Origin: Saprospiraceae bacterium
GTDB taxonomy: Bacteria; Bacteroidota; Bacteroidia; Chitinophagales; Saprospiraceae
Assembly (NCBI GenBank): GCA_020630435.1
Contig: JAHDBJ010000009.1
Span: 1 to 64,000 of the forward strand
Direction of reading: 5' to 3'
Length of the DNA: 64,000 nt
Part shown: in pieces, positions 45,446 to 54,171 of the stretch
How the letters are laid out: each line of letters starts with the position of its first letter
How positions within the stretch are numbered: the first letter of the stretch is position 1
Made by a program: the position numbers and the translations under genes
Notes under the pieces: generated by a model
Told to the model about the DNA's origin: nothing
Seen by the model: the letters and a program-made list of their open reading frames with translations, nothing else
The model's database searches: none

Positions 45446-47929
45446 ATGAGTACAAAATTACATTACACAAAAGATTGTTTAATAAGTAAGCTTAAAAATT
45501 GGTTAGTATTATGGGGTTTATTTTTTCTTAGTTTTAATTTGAATGGACAAAATATATGTTGTGAAAGGGCTGTTTCAGTTACAAGTTCTTGTACAGATAG
45601 TAATAATTATATATTACAAATCACAAGGGGAGGGACTCTTATAAATATTACAGGAAATGCTACATGGAATGAATGTGAAGATGGCACAGCTTTTTTCAAA
45701 TTCATAAGTGATACCTCAAATGGTGATCAAATATATCTTACAGCATATTTTTCAGATAAAATCTCGACTGCTCCAGCAGGTAGTCCTATTAATAATGAAT
45801 GTGGAGTTACAGATAATTCTAATTGGATGTATTATACCAGCGTGGAGTATAAATTTGCATCCATAAATTATGGACCATATCTTGTATCTAACCTAGGAAC
45901 ACCACTCCAAATAGGAGTAGGAGCTAATATTAATAGTCCTAGTTTTGGTGCTTTTGGAGCGTTTTCCCTAAGTCGTATAGATGATTCAGGAACTACCCTT
46001 TATGAAGGGGATGGTAATCTTAACATAGTCTTGAATGATTCTTGTATTCCGAGTGTCACGAATAATCCTCCAATTAGTTCTTGTGCTGCAGAACTTGTTC
46101 ATTACGATATGGATGCTTGTAGTTCTCCTTTTAAAGAATGGGCAGAGTTTACTCCTACAATTGTAAATCCTAATGGATGTTTAGAAATATCAGCTTCAGA
46201 TAGTATAACATCATTTTTAAATCATTCTTGTTTGAGAACACATGATGGTTTAGGTTTTTGCACACCATATAATGGAGGTGACCAATGGCAGACAATACCT
46301 GATATTAGATTCCAAGTAACAATTGATCCAGGTAGTAGTATTGGAGAAATATCAAGTTTTTGTTTTGACCATGCTGCACCTCTTGTTTGGGATGGATTAG
46401 GAATTTCAGAATACCTTAGATTTAACCTCTATCCAAGAAAGTTAGGAGTTGTGATTTCAAAATATAGTAACTTTTCTAACCCCGTATATCAAGAAATTGA
46501 TATACCAACTTCTCGGGTATTTAAGACGATATGTGTAGATCTAACAAACGATACGGATTTTCAAAATATAACTACTCCTACTACTTATTACATAGGTATT
46601 GATGCCTATTATCCCGAGCCGTTTACTGGTGCGGCATTTAGAGTTTGGGAATTAGATAATTTTAGGATTTATGGTGGATGTTGTGTACCAGAATGTACAC
46701 CTCCTACGCCTGTATTTGATAATTTTACAGCTTGTCCTAGTGAACAAATAGTAGGAGATCTAACGCTAAATGATACAGTTGGAATTAATAGCATTTATAC
46801 CTTAGATACTCCGCCCAATAGAGGTGGAACCGTAACAGTTAATTCTGATGGGACATTTACTTATATTAATGATTCAGGTTATTCTGGCTTAGAGTGGTTT
46901 ACGTATCAGGTTTGTGAAGATGGGAGTACCGAAGGAGTATGCTGTGAGACGGCTAATGCTTTTGTCAGAGTGGATAATGAGAATTGTGCTGAAATCTGTG
47001 GTATTGGCTGGCGAGACATTAATAATAATGGTCTGCAAGGAGATTTGGGAGATGTGGAAATAGAAGGAATTACTGTATACTTATACAATAGTTTGGATAG
47101 TATTGAGGCGATTACTCAAACAGGAGCAGATGGTTCTTATCATTTTTATAATGTAATTCCAGGAGACTATTATTTATATTTTGATGAATCGACAAATATC
47201 CTAGAACTGACGTTCGTGTCTGGAACATTCCAAAATGTAATGACAGATTCCCTAATTGATAATGGAGATAGTGATATTGATACTTTGTATAGACAAACTG
47301 AAGTATTTACTGTTGTTGGTGGTGAACAGTATTGTAATATAGATGGAGGGTTTACAACTACTCGAGTGCCTGTAGAGTTGACCTATTTTAGAGGAAAAGG
47401 GAATAGGTGTACAGCAATGTTAGAATGGGAAACAGCAAGCGAACTAGATAATGATTATTTCTTAATAGAGCATAGTTTTGATGGTAGACAGTTTGAATCT
47501 ATAGGGATAGTCAAAGGACATGGTACAACTAGTGAAGTGCAACAATATCGTTTTGAACACAATAATTTAAGACAGAATTTGAATCATTACCGTTTAAAAC
47601 AAGTCGATTTTGATGGAACATTTGAATATTCAGAAATCGAGATTGTCAATACCAATTGTTATGAGAATAATAGAGAAATAACAGAAATATATCCTAACCC
47701 TACAAATGAAAATGTCAAAATAAAGTTTTACGCAGAAAATGCAGAAAACGTAGAGGTGATAATTACGGATATAGTTGGTAAACAGATGGATAGAATAATG
47801 TTGGAATTACATCAAGGAAATAACCTATTTGATATAGAAATGTCATCTTACCAAACAGGAATATATTTCATACAATTAGAACTTAAAGGACTAAATACTC
47901 AAAGCTTTAAAGTTATAAAGCTAGACTAA
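45446..47929 (+). CDS. Secreted SdrD-B/Ig-like repeat protein with T9SS type A sorting domain
   Basis: A surface protein of 827 aa using the ATG at 45446; the extension to TTG at 45392 would place a basic leader before the signal peptide (LKNWLVLWGLFFLSFNLNG). A cysteine-rich unique region (about 35-360) is followed by a cadherin-like segment with VVGDLTLNDT-like motif EQIVGDLTLNDTVGINSIYT, then an SdrD B-type domain (GWRDINNNGLQGDLGDVEIEG, AITQTGADGSYHFYNVIPG). After VPVELTYFRGKGNRCTAMLEW comes the type A sorting domain (IYPNPTNENVKIKFY, ITDIVGKQM, SYQTGIYFIQL, FKVIKLD). It is exported by the type IX system, function unknown. Operon membership is not evident. Confidence 0.88.
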   Translation: MSTKLHYTKDCLISKLKNWLVLWGLFFLSFNLNGQNICCERAVSVTSSCTDSNNYILQITRGGTLINITGNATWNECEDGTAFFKFISDTSNGDQIYLTAYFSDKISTAPAGSPINNECGVTDNSNWMYYTSVEYKFASINYGPYLVSNLGTPLQIGVGANINSPSFGAFGAFSLSRIDDSGTTLYEGDGNLNIVLNDSCIPSVTNNPPISSCAAELVHYDMDACSSPFKEWAEFTPTIVNPNGCLEISASDSITSFLNHSCLRTHDGLGFCTPYNGGDQWQTIPDIRFQVTIDPGSSIGEISSFCFDHAAPLVWDGLGISEYLRFNLYPRKLGVVISKYSNFSNPVYQEIDIPTSRVFKTICVDLTNDTDFQNITTPTTYYIGIDAYYPEPFTGAAFRVWELDNFRIYGGCCVPECTPPTPVFDNFTACPSEQIVGDLTLNDTVGINSIYTLDTPPNRGGTVTVNSDGTFTYINDSGYSGLEWFTYQVCEDGSTEGVCCETANAFVRVDNENCAEICGIGWRDINNNGLQGDLGDVEIEGITVYLYNSLDSIEAITQTGADGSYHFYNVIPGDYYLYFDESTNILELTFVSGTFQNVMTDSLIDNGDSDIDTLYRQTEVFTVVGGEQYCNIDGGFTTTRVPVELTYFRGKGNRCTAMLEWETASELDNDYFLIEHSFDGRQFESIGIVKGHGTTSEVQQYRFEHNNLRQNLNHYRLKQVDFDGTFEYSEIEIVNTNCYENNREITEIYPNPTNENVKIKFYAENAENVEVIITDIVGKQMDRIMLELHQGNNLFDIEMSSYQTGIYFIQLELKGLNTQSFKVIKLD

Positions 47930-47963
47930 ATCGAAAGTTTATATTGATAATTATAGTGAATCA

Positions 47964-47990
47964 GGGGAGACTGAAAAGACGGTCTCCTCC
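47964..47990 (+). terminator. Possible terminator of the SdrD-B/T9SS gene
   Basis: A stem of about 8 pairs, GGGGAGAC with GTCTCCTCC (including one G-U), 34 bases after the stop. There is no immediate T-run, so termination is uncertain. Confidence 0.45.
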
Positions 47991-48197
47991 AACACACTTT
48001 TCCCTCCAGTTTTAAGATTCTTACAAAAGATACCTTAGCGTATTAATACTATAATGAATGCCCCTTCCTAAGACTTTACTTTTATTAGATAAGTTTTTAT
48101 TTAAAATTTTGAAAATCAATAAATTGGAGTGTTTTCAATATGCTTTTCTATTGGTTGAATTTTAACAATGTTATTATTATAAAAATTTAAATTAATC

Positions 48198-50102
48198 ATG
48201 AAAAAGATTTTATTTACAGTTAGTTTTTTACTAATCGTAACGAGTGGAATAATAGCTCAAACCTGTGGTATAGGGTGTTCACTATCTCCTCGTATTTCTC
48301 TTAAAGACGTTTTAACGGTAGAATTAGACGCCTTGGATCAATCTGTATCCATAGATATTAGCAATCATTTTGGTTTACCTACTGGTAGTGTTATAGCGAC
48401 TAGCAATGATTTAAATATCCATGCTAATGGAAATCCTGTAGTAGCTGGAATTTCTGGAGGTTCTACGACTTGGACATTTTCTGGTACATCTCCAGTAGTC
48501 ATTACTGTTTTACATGGAACGAATTTGGCAGATGAAGGTGACCAAGATGGCTTTATAGATGAAGATGGTGTAGGATATACTTTTGAAGCACCAATTCCCC
48601 TTCCTACAGATTGGAGTAATGGTCAGATAGGTAATTATTATTTTGTAGAAGCAGGATCATCAGGAACGGATGCAGGTGGAGGAATGCTCTGGACTTCTAT
48701 GGATTTTGCTACAGAAGTTACTATTAATACTACAAATACCAACGCATATAACAATAATTATAACATTTTTCTTTCAGCATGTGTAGGGACTTGTGTTTTT
48801 ATGTGTCCATCATCATTAAATATTTGTGATGATACTGATGGAACTTTTATATGTTATGATAATACAGAAGATGTTCCAACTATAGGTACAGATTTATCTG
48901 TTACAGGTGGTTGGAATGGAACCTGTTCAGTAACCGATGTAGTAGATACTTGTGCAAGAATAGATTGTACATTATTTTCATCTAACTCTAATCCTGTATC
49001 CATAAATGGATGCGCTCCTTTAACTCAGGCTGTTGAAAGTTGTACTCCAGCTCCATGTCCATCATATATAGAACTAGCTGGAGATTGTGTTGCTAAAGGT
49101 GATGTGATGATTTGCAATTATAAATTATGTTATGATAATAAATCAGATATCCCGACTATAGGAGATGAAATATATATTGATGGCTATACTGTTCCAGGTC
49201 TTGTAAATAGTATATCTGATAATTGTGTAATAGTATTTGTTCAGTTTAATCCAGATGGTTCAGAAGGTACTCCAACTGTACCTTTAAATGTACAAGGTTG
49301 TCCTGATATACCTTTTTTGGTTTGTCCAGAGCTGATGTATTGTATTGCAGGTGATTGTACAAAAGACGTATTGTACAATATTTGTTATGCTGCTCAGGAT
49401 GATATGCCAGTAATAGGAAGCACAATAATTGTTGATGATGTAGTCGGAAAGATTACAGATATATCTGCTGAGGAGAAATTATGTATGGTAGTAAGGTTTG
49501 AAGATATAGTACTTGGACCAACCTTTGTTGTTGAGGGAACAGGACAGAATTGTATCATTACTCCAATTGAATTAAGAGCTTTTAATGCAATCTATAATGA
49601 ACGAAGTAAAGCGGTAGATATCAATTTTATAACAGCAACTCAATTTAATGTTGAAAATATTGAATTAGAACGCTCTTTTGATAATCGTGATTTTACGACT
49701 ATACATACTTTTGAAAATATAATGGATACTTCACAAGAAATCGATTATACCTTTGAAGATGATAGAGTAAGTAAAGCAAGCACAATCTATTATAGGCTTA
49801 GAACCAATGATAAAGATGGTTCTTTTGAATATTCAAAATTTGTAACAGTATCTATTAAACAGAATATACTAGATATTAAATTGTTTCCGAATCCTACGAG
49901 TGATGAACTTAATATTGATTTACCACAAGATGGAAGAATACAATTATTTGATATTTACGGTTCAATAATAATGGACATAAAGGTAAAAGAAGGACAAAAA
50001 TCTTTAGATGTTAGTGGTTTACAGGAAGGAATGTATATGATGAAATTTATAACAGATACATTTGAACGTATCACAAAACGACTAATGATTATTAAATCAT
50101 AA
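48198..50102 (+). CDS. Secreted cysteine-rich protein with T9SS type A sorting domain
   Basis: A 634-aa exported protein with signal peptide (MKKILFTVSFLLIVTSGIIA then Q). An N-terminal beta-rich part of ~200 residues (SIDISNHFGLPTGSVIAT, TDWSNGQIGNYYFVEAGSSG) is followed by three imperfect ~90-residue Cys-rich repeats marked by NICDDTDGTFICYDNTEDVPTIG, VMICNYKLCYDNKSDIPTIG and LYNICYAAQDDMPVIGS. After TPIELRAFNAIYNERSKAVDI comes the type A sorting domain (LFPNPTSDELNIDLP, QLFDIYGSII, GLQEGMYMMKF, KRLMIIKS). It is probably surface-anchored. The ligand is unknown. A terminator follows. Confidence 0.88.
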   Translation: MKKILFTVSFLLIVTSGIIAQTCGIGCSLSPRISLKDVLTVELDALDQSVSIDISNHFGLPTGSVIATSNDLNIHANGNPVVAGISGGSTTWTFSGTSPVVITVLHGTNLADEGDQDGFIDEDGVGYTFEAPIPLPTDWSNGQIGNYYFVEAGSSGTDAGGGMLWTSMDFATEVTINTTNTNAYNNNYNIFLSACVGTCVFMCPSSLNICDDTDGTFICYDNTEDVPTIGTDLSVTGGWNGTCSVTDVVDTCARIDCTLFSSNSNPVSINGCAPLTQAVESCTPAPCPSYIELAGDCVAKGDVMICNYKLCYDNKSDIPTIGDEIYIDGYTVPGLVNSISDNCVIVFVQFNPDGSEGTPTVPLNVQGCPDIPFLVCPELMYCIAGDCTKDVLYNICYAAQDDMPVIGSTIIVDDVVGKITDISAEEKLCMVVRFEDIVLGPTFVVEGTGQNCIITPIELRAFNAIYNERSKAVDINFITATQFNVENIELERSFDNRDFTTIHTFENIMDTSQEIDYTFEDDRVSKASTIYYRLRTNDKDGSFEYSKFVTVSIKQNILDIKLFPNPTSDELNIDLPQDGRIQLFDIYGSIIMDIKVKEGQKSLDVSGLQEGMYMMKFITDTFERITKRLMIIKS

Positions 50103-50144
50103 AGTAGTATGAGAATATTATAATTAGTTTTTGATTGATTGTTT

Positions 50145-50185
50145 AAGCTGTTTATTGAGAATTGAAATAAGCAGCTTTTTTCTTT
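50145..50185 (+). terminator. Terminator of the cysteine-rich T9SS gene
   Basis: A 12-bp stem with one G-U pair (50145-50156 and 50166-50177) runs into a T-rich tail, 43 bases after the stop codon. Confidence 0.8.
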
Positions 50186-50576
50186 TAAGAAATATGAAGT
50201 TATTGAGATTCTATTAAGAGACAAATATTAGCCTTGTTTCATTTTATTAAAAATATCTTATATATTGAGACAGAAAAGAGAAAACTATCATTTTATCCTA
50301 AAAAATAACAATTTAGAGGATGTGTTAAATTTCGTTAAGCTTAGGTTAATGATCGGAACTTACCCAAAAACCTTTCGTAAATTTGTTAAGTTGGTAACCC
50401 AACAAAATTGCAAACCACTTTTATTGAAAAATTGTTCAGGATATAATAGCTATTAAATTGTTCAAAAGATAGATTAATGTTGATAGTATAATGAGATATT
50501 TTGTTTATCTCATTATGGACAAGAAGTCTTTATAAAGAGAAGCAATAATTGAAAAAATATTATAATTAAAGATAAC
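50186..50576. other. Non-coding spacer
   Basis: About 390 bases before the first thioredoxin-like gene. A 63-codon frame from a TTG at 50265 is not convincing. A short inverted repeat AGGTT/AACCT (near 50342 and 50368) is present, and no TAnnTTTG element was found. Confidence 0.35.
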
Positions 50577-51116
50577 ATGAGGAATGTTTTGGTGATTGGT
50601 TTATTAGGAGTTTTATTATTGACAAGTAGTTTTATTTTACAAAAAAAAGCTGAGATAACTGATGAACCTACTATAAAATGGTATACTTGGGAAGAAGCAA
50701 TGGAGGAGAATAAAAAAAATCCCAAAAAAATATATATTGATATTTATACTAAGTGGTGTGGCCCTTGTAAGATGATGGATCGCCAAACGTTTTCTGATCC
50801 TGAAGTTATTAATTATATCAATAAACATTTTTATCCTATAAAGTTTGATGCAGAACAAAAAGAAGACATACAATATGATGGGTTCACCTTCAAGTTTATA
50901 AAAAACGGTCGTAGAGGTGTCCACTATCTTGCGTATTCGCTACTAGAGAAAAAAGTAATGTATCCTTCTTCTGTTTTTTTGGATGAAAAGATGAATCGAA
51001 TAAGTATCGTACCTGGATATGTTGATGCTCACAAGTTTATGAAATTACTTAAGTTTCATACAGAGGAACATTATAAGAAAGTAACTTGGGAACGTTATGA
51101 GAATGTTAGAGATTGA
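50577..51116 (+). CDS. Exported thioredoxin-fold protein (CGPC type), first of a tandem pair
   Basis: A 179-aa protein. The N-terminal hydrophobic stretch (VLVIGLLGVLLLTSSFILQ) is a signal or anchor segment. The thioredoxin fold starts with KIYIDIYTKWCGPCKMMDRQTFSDPEV, containing the CGPC redox pair at about residues 61-64. The rest follows the DUF255/thioredoxin-like pattern: YINKHFYPIKFDAEQKEDI, FLDEKMNRISIVPGYVD with a Ser-Ser preceding the usual cis-Pro region. Its close relative lies 167 bases downstream. Both are probably periplasmic disulfide reductants or chaperones. Confidence 0.85.
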   Translation: MRNVLVIGLLGVLLLTSSFILQKKAEITDEPTIKWYTWEEAMEENKKNPKKIYIDIYTKWCGPCKMMDRQTFSDPEVINYINKHFYPIKFDAEQKEDIQYDGFTFKFIKNGRRGVHYLAYSLLEKKVMYPSSVFLDEKMNRISIVPGYVDAHKFMKLLKFHTEEHYKKVTWERYENVRD

Positions 51117-51283
51117 GTTAATCTTTTATTAAAGTAAGCCATTTCAGTATCAAAATCCTTAAATTGATGTTTATGAGAGTGACAAGATTATATAAACATC
51201 AGTCACAAAGACAAAACTTATCTATCAAAACAATTAGTAAAACCAACGGATCTAAAAAAAGTTATTAACAGAGCGTGCATAAA

Positions 51284-51865
51284 ATGAAAAAAATAATACT
51301 TCCAATTTTCCTTACTGCAATATTGTTTATCTCATCAGCTTTTACAAGTGAGCCTAATAAAGCTGAGGTTCAATGGCTATCTTGGGAAGAGGCCTTACAA
51401 CTATCTAAAACAGAGCAGAAGAAATTTTTTGTAGATTTATATACAAATTGGTGTGGATGGTGTAAACGGATGGACAAAACAACATTTAGTAATCCACGAG
51501 TAGCGAAGTATCTTAATGATAATTATTATCCGATTAAGTTTAATGCAGAACAAAAAGAAGAAATTGTCATTGGTCAAAAAACATATAAATTTGTAAATAA
51601 AGGACGTAGAGGATACAATGAATTGGCTGTAGCCCTAACGGGAGGTAGGATGGGCTTTCCTACAGTTGTCTTTCTCAATGAAAAACTGGAGATTATACAA
51701 GCCATACCAGGCTTCCAAAAGCCTGAGGATATTTTACCGATAATGGTCTATTTTGGAGAAGATCAACATAAAAAAACGCCTTGGGCAACTTTCCAAAAAG
51801 AATATCAAAAAAGAACCAATCCTACTCAAAGTAATGAACCAAAGATTGAGTTTATCAAAAATTAA
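51284..51865 (+). CDS. Exported thioredoxin-fold protein (CGWC type), second of a tandem pair
   Basis: A 193-aa paralogue of the preceding protein. The ATG at 51284 gives the signal peptide MKKIILPIFLTAILFISSAF; the GTG at 51275 adds three residues only. The active site is FVDLYTNWCGWCKRMDKTTFSNPRV, i.e. CGWC instead of CGPC. YLNDNYYPIKFNAEQKEEI and GFPTVVFLNEKLEIIQAIPGF with cis-Pro match the first copy segment by segment. A 167-bp spacer without terminator separates them, so they may share a transcript. The change of the dipeptide between the cysteines should shift redox potential. Confidence 0.88.
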   Translation: MKKIILPIFLTAILFISSAFTSEPNKAEVQWLSWEEALQLSKTEQKKFFVDLYTNWCGWCKRMDKTTFSNPRVAKYLNDNYYPIKFNAEQKEEIVIGQKTYKFVNKGRRGYNELAVALTGGRMGFPTVVFLNEKLEIIQAIPGFQKPEDILPIMVYFGEDQHKKTPWATFQKEYQKRTNPTQSNEPKIEFIKN

Positions 51866-51886
51866 ACTCAACATCATAATAATTTT

Positions 51887-51924
51887 AATCACGTTTATTC
51901 TTATTTGAGTAAACGTGATTTTTT
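51887..51924. terminator. Terminator between convergent thioredoxin-like and DUF58 genes
   Basis: An 11-bp perfect stem (51887-51897 and 51910-51920) with a following T6 run, 21 bases after the thioredoxin-like stop; it overlaps the end of the DUF58 gene. Confidence 0.8.
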
Positions 51925-53245
51925 ATATTAAACCTCTCGATTTTAATTCAAGATATTTGTTTAAGGCATTTAAAGAAAGATCTTCTGGACGGGTTAAGAT
52001 AGCCTGAATCCCAAGTTGCTTGAGTTTGTAAACCATCTGTTGTTTTTCATATAAATAATTTCCAGCAATTGTTTGATGATATATTTCATCAATATTATTT
52101 GCCTCTTGCTCCGAAAAATTTTTGATTTCGGTATTTTCAAAAAATACAACCACCAGTAAATGCTGACGGCTCAATCGTCTAAGCACAGGAAGAACCCTAT
52201 CTAGCGCATATTTGCTTTCAAAATTACTAAATAGAAATAGTAAACTCCTTCCTCGGATAAGGTTACGGACAGCTCTATAAAGTAGCTCAAAATTGGCTTC
52301 CAGGGGGCGTTCTTCTTCTCTATATAATGCTTGCAAAATCTTCTGCATTTGATTGCTTTTGCGTTCTGCCTTAATAGTTGTTCCTATAATATCGGAAAAA
52401 CTAATCATGCCCGCTCTATCGTATTTTTTTACAGCAATGTTAGAGATGACTAGCGTTGTATTAATAGCATAATCCATGAGTGTTAGCCCTTCAAAAGGCA
52501 TTTTCATAGAACGGCTTTTATCAATTAGACAATATATCTGCTGCGCCTTTTCATCTTCGTATTGATTTACCATCAAGCGGTTAGAGCGGCTAGTCGCTTT
52601 CCAGTTTATACTCCGATAATCATCGCCTCGTACATATTCTTTGATTTGTTCAAACTCATAACTGTGTCCGATTCGACGTATTTTTTTGATGCCTCCACCA
52701 GTAGTAGAAATTCGGTCAAATGCTTTAAGTTCTAATTGTTTCATCTGGATTATAGAAGGGTAGACGGAAGCAGTCATTGCCTCACTTGTACGAATGCGCC
52801 GTTGGATGAATCCGATTCGACCAGAAATGAAGGCATTCACTTGACCAAAGGCATAATCACCACGAACCGTAGGGCGCAGGGTGTAACTTAATGTTCTAAC
52901 TTCTTGTGGTTGTAATACTAGTTTTATAGCTGCGTCCCGTTTTTGAAACTGGATGGGCATTTCATCGATGACTTCAAGGTTTAGTACTTGATTGCTTAGA
53001 CTTTTAATTTCGATTTCAACGGGGTTATCATCTCCTAAGGAAAATAGGCGAGGTAATATCCGTTTGATTTTTAATTGAGTATTTTTATTAAAAATTAATA
53101 AAACATCAACTAATGTAATAATGAAACCGATAATCAATAAGGCTTGTGCCAACAGAAATATTGGAACGAAAAAGCTGGCTGTGAAACAAATAACCACTAA
53201 ACCAAAGAAGTAAAAAAAGCGATTTGTTAAAAAGAGGTTTTTCAT
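51923..53245 (-). CDS. DUF58 domain-containing membrane protein with VWA-like region
   Basis: A 440-aa protein (ATG 53245; a TTG four codons earlier is less likely). Two N-terminal helices (residues ~8-52) anchor it. Residues 60-190 form a beta domain (VRTLSYTLRPTVRGDYAFG), followed by the DUF58 signature (RIGHSYEFEQIKEYVRGDDYRSINWKATSR). The next part is a VWA-like fold with the MIDAS-like motif IYCLIDKSRSMKMP (DxSxS present). DUF58 proteins usually lie beside MoxR ATPases and VWA proteins; here the only MoxR domain in the window is fused to adenylate kinase 44 kb away. It is the last gene of a five-gene minus-strand operon. Confidence 0.9.
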   Translation of the reverse strand: MKNLFLTNRFFYFFGLVVICFTASFFVPIFLLAQALLIIGFIITLVDVLLIFNKNTQLKIKRILPRLFSLGDDNPVEIEIKSLSNQVLNLEVIDEMPIQFQKRDAAIKLVLQPQEVRTLSYTLRPTVRGDYAFGQVNAFISGRIGFIQRRIRTSEAMTASVYPSIIQMKQLELKAFDRISTTGGGIKKIRRIGHSYEFEQIKEYVRGDDYRSINWKATSRSNRLMVNQYEDEKAQQIYCLIDKSRSMKMPFEGLTLMDYAINTTLVISNIAVKKYDRAGMISFSDIIGTTIKAERKSNQMQKILQALYREEERPLEANFELLYRAVRNLIRGRSLLFLFSNFESKYALDRVLPVLRRLSRQHLLVVVFFENTEIKNFSEQEANNIDEIYHQTIAGNYLYEKQQMVYKLKQLGIQAILTRPEDLSLNALNKYLELKSRGLI

Positions 53246-53292
53246 GTTTGTATTCAAAAGTCTTTAGTAAGGGCAATATAATACTTTTTATT

Positions 53293-53688
53293 TCAAATAC
53301 TTGAATATTTCAAATAACCAATCCCTAGAAGAATCAGAATCTGAAACAATAGTATAGCATTTAGTGTGGTTTTATTTACACTTATGTATTCGTCATATTC
53401 GTAGGAAATACTAGTGTTTTTATAATTTTGGGAATTGTCTAGATACTCAATAAAATTTAATAAAGACAGCCTTAATCTATTTTGTAAAACGATGCACTTT
53501 TCTATGGGTACTAATTTATTATTAATCTGTTTGTTAATAAAAGCAGATCTTGAACTAAAGAGAATGAGTGTGTTAAATTGGGAAGATTCAGTATCTACTT
53601 TTTCTAGTAAGAAATTAATTAGCTGCTGATTGTCCAAATCTTTAGCTTTTTCAAGTGCTTCTTTTTTGATTTCCTTTAGTGTTTGCAT
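53293..53688 (-). CDS. Small membrane protein with EAD11-like helical domain
   Basis: A 131-aa protein. Residues 1-85 are helical and match the pattern of Effector-Associated Domain 11: ALEKAKDLDNQQLINFLL, then FNTLILFSSRSAFINKQI and LQNRLRLSLLNFIEYLDN (compare the LxxLSSRxxxL...NRIRxALLxLIDxL pattern). A linker (86-107) leads to one C-terminal membrane helix (LNAILLFQILILLGIGYL). EADs are adaptor domains described in bacterial conflict systems, where matching copies link sensors to effectors. The ATG overlaps the GNAT stop codon (TAATG), so translation is coupled. The family call rests on pattern memory, not on a profile search. Confidence 0.55.
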   Translation of the reverse strand: MQTLKEIKKEALEKAKDLDNQQLINFLLEKVDTESSQFNTLILFSSRSAFINKQINNKLVPIEKCIVLQNRLRLSLLNFIEYLDNSQNYKNTSISYEYDEYISVNKTTLNAILLFQILILLGIGYLKYSSI

Positions 53689-54158
53689 TATTCACTTTTA
53701 GTTTTTTTAAAATGCAGTTTCATGCCTTCATGTGTTGCTTTAAACCCTAGACTTTGATAAAATTTAAGGGCTTCTGGTCGTTGTTTATCCGTTGTCAGTT
53801 GTAGTAGGTGCGCTCCTTTTTCTTGGGCTCGTTCAATAGCCCATTCAAACATTTTTTTGCCAAGTCCTTTGCCTCTATGAGTGGTTTGTATTCTAACGGC
53901 TTCTATTTGAGCACGTATCCCTCCTTGATAGGTTAGATATGGAATAAATGATAATTGTAAGGTACCAATGATGGTTTGAGTTGTATCTACTAGAACAATT
54001 AACTCTTGGTTTGGATCATTGTTTATGCGTTCAAAGGCATCGTAGTATTTTTTAGGTAGAGGAATTTTAAAGTTTTCTCGTTGGCTTCCTAGTTTATCAT
54101 TAGCAAGCATTGCTATGACTTCGGGAAGGTCTTCCTTGGTGGCTTTTCGAAAAGTCAT
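53688..54158 (-). CDS. GNAT family N-acetyltransferase
   Basis: A 156-aa acetyltransferase: MTFRKATKEDLPEVIAMLAND, the beta4 strand RAQIEAVRIQTTHRGKGLGKKMF with the acetyl-CoA binding Q/RxxGxG/A loop, and ALKFYQSLGFKATHEG as C-terminal motif. It is full length for a single GNAT domain. The substrate cannot be read from sequence. It is the third gene in the operon; spacing upstream is 13 bases, and its stop overlaps the next start. Confidence 0.92.
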   Translation of the reverse strand: MTFRKATKEDLPEVIAMLANDKLGSQRENFKIPLPKKYYDAFERINNDPNQELIVLVDTTQTIIGTLQLSFIPYLTYQGGIRAQIEAVRIQTTHRGKGLGKKMFEWAIERAQEKGAHLLQLTTDKQRPEALKFYQSLGFKATHEGMKLHFKKTKSE

Positions 54159-54171
54159 ATTAATCGTTCTA

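Noticed and set aside
50265..50456. 63-codon frame in the spacer before the first thioredoxin-like gene
   Set aside because: It starts at TTG, has no recognisable domain or ribosome site, and its composition is like the surrounding non-coding DNA.
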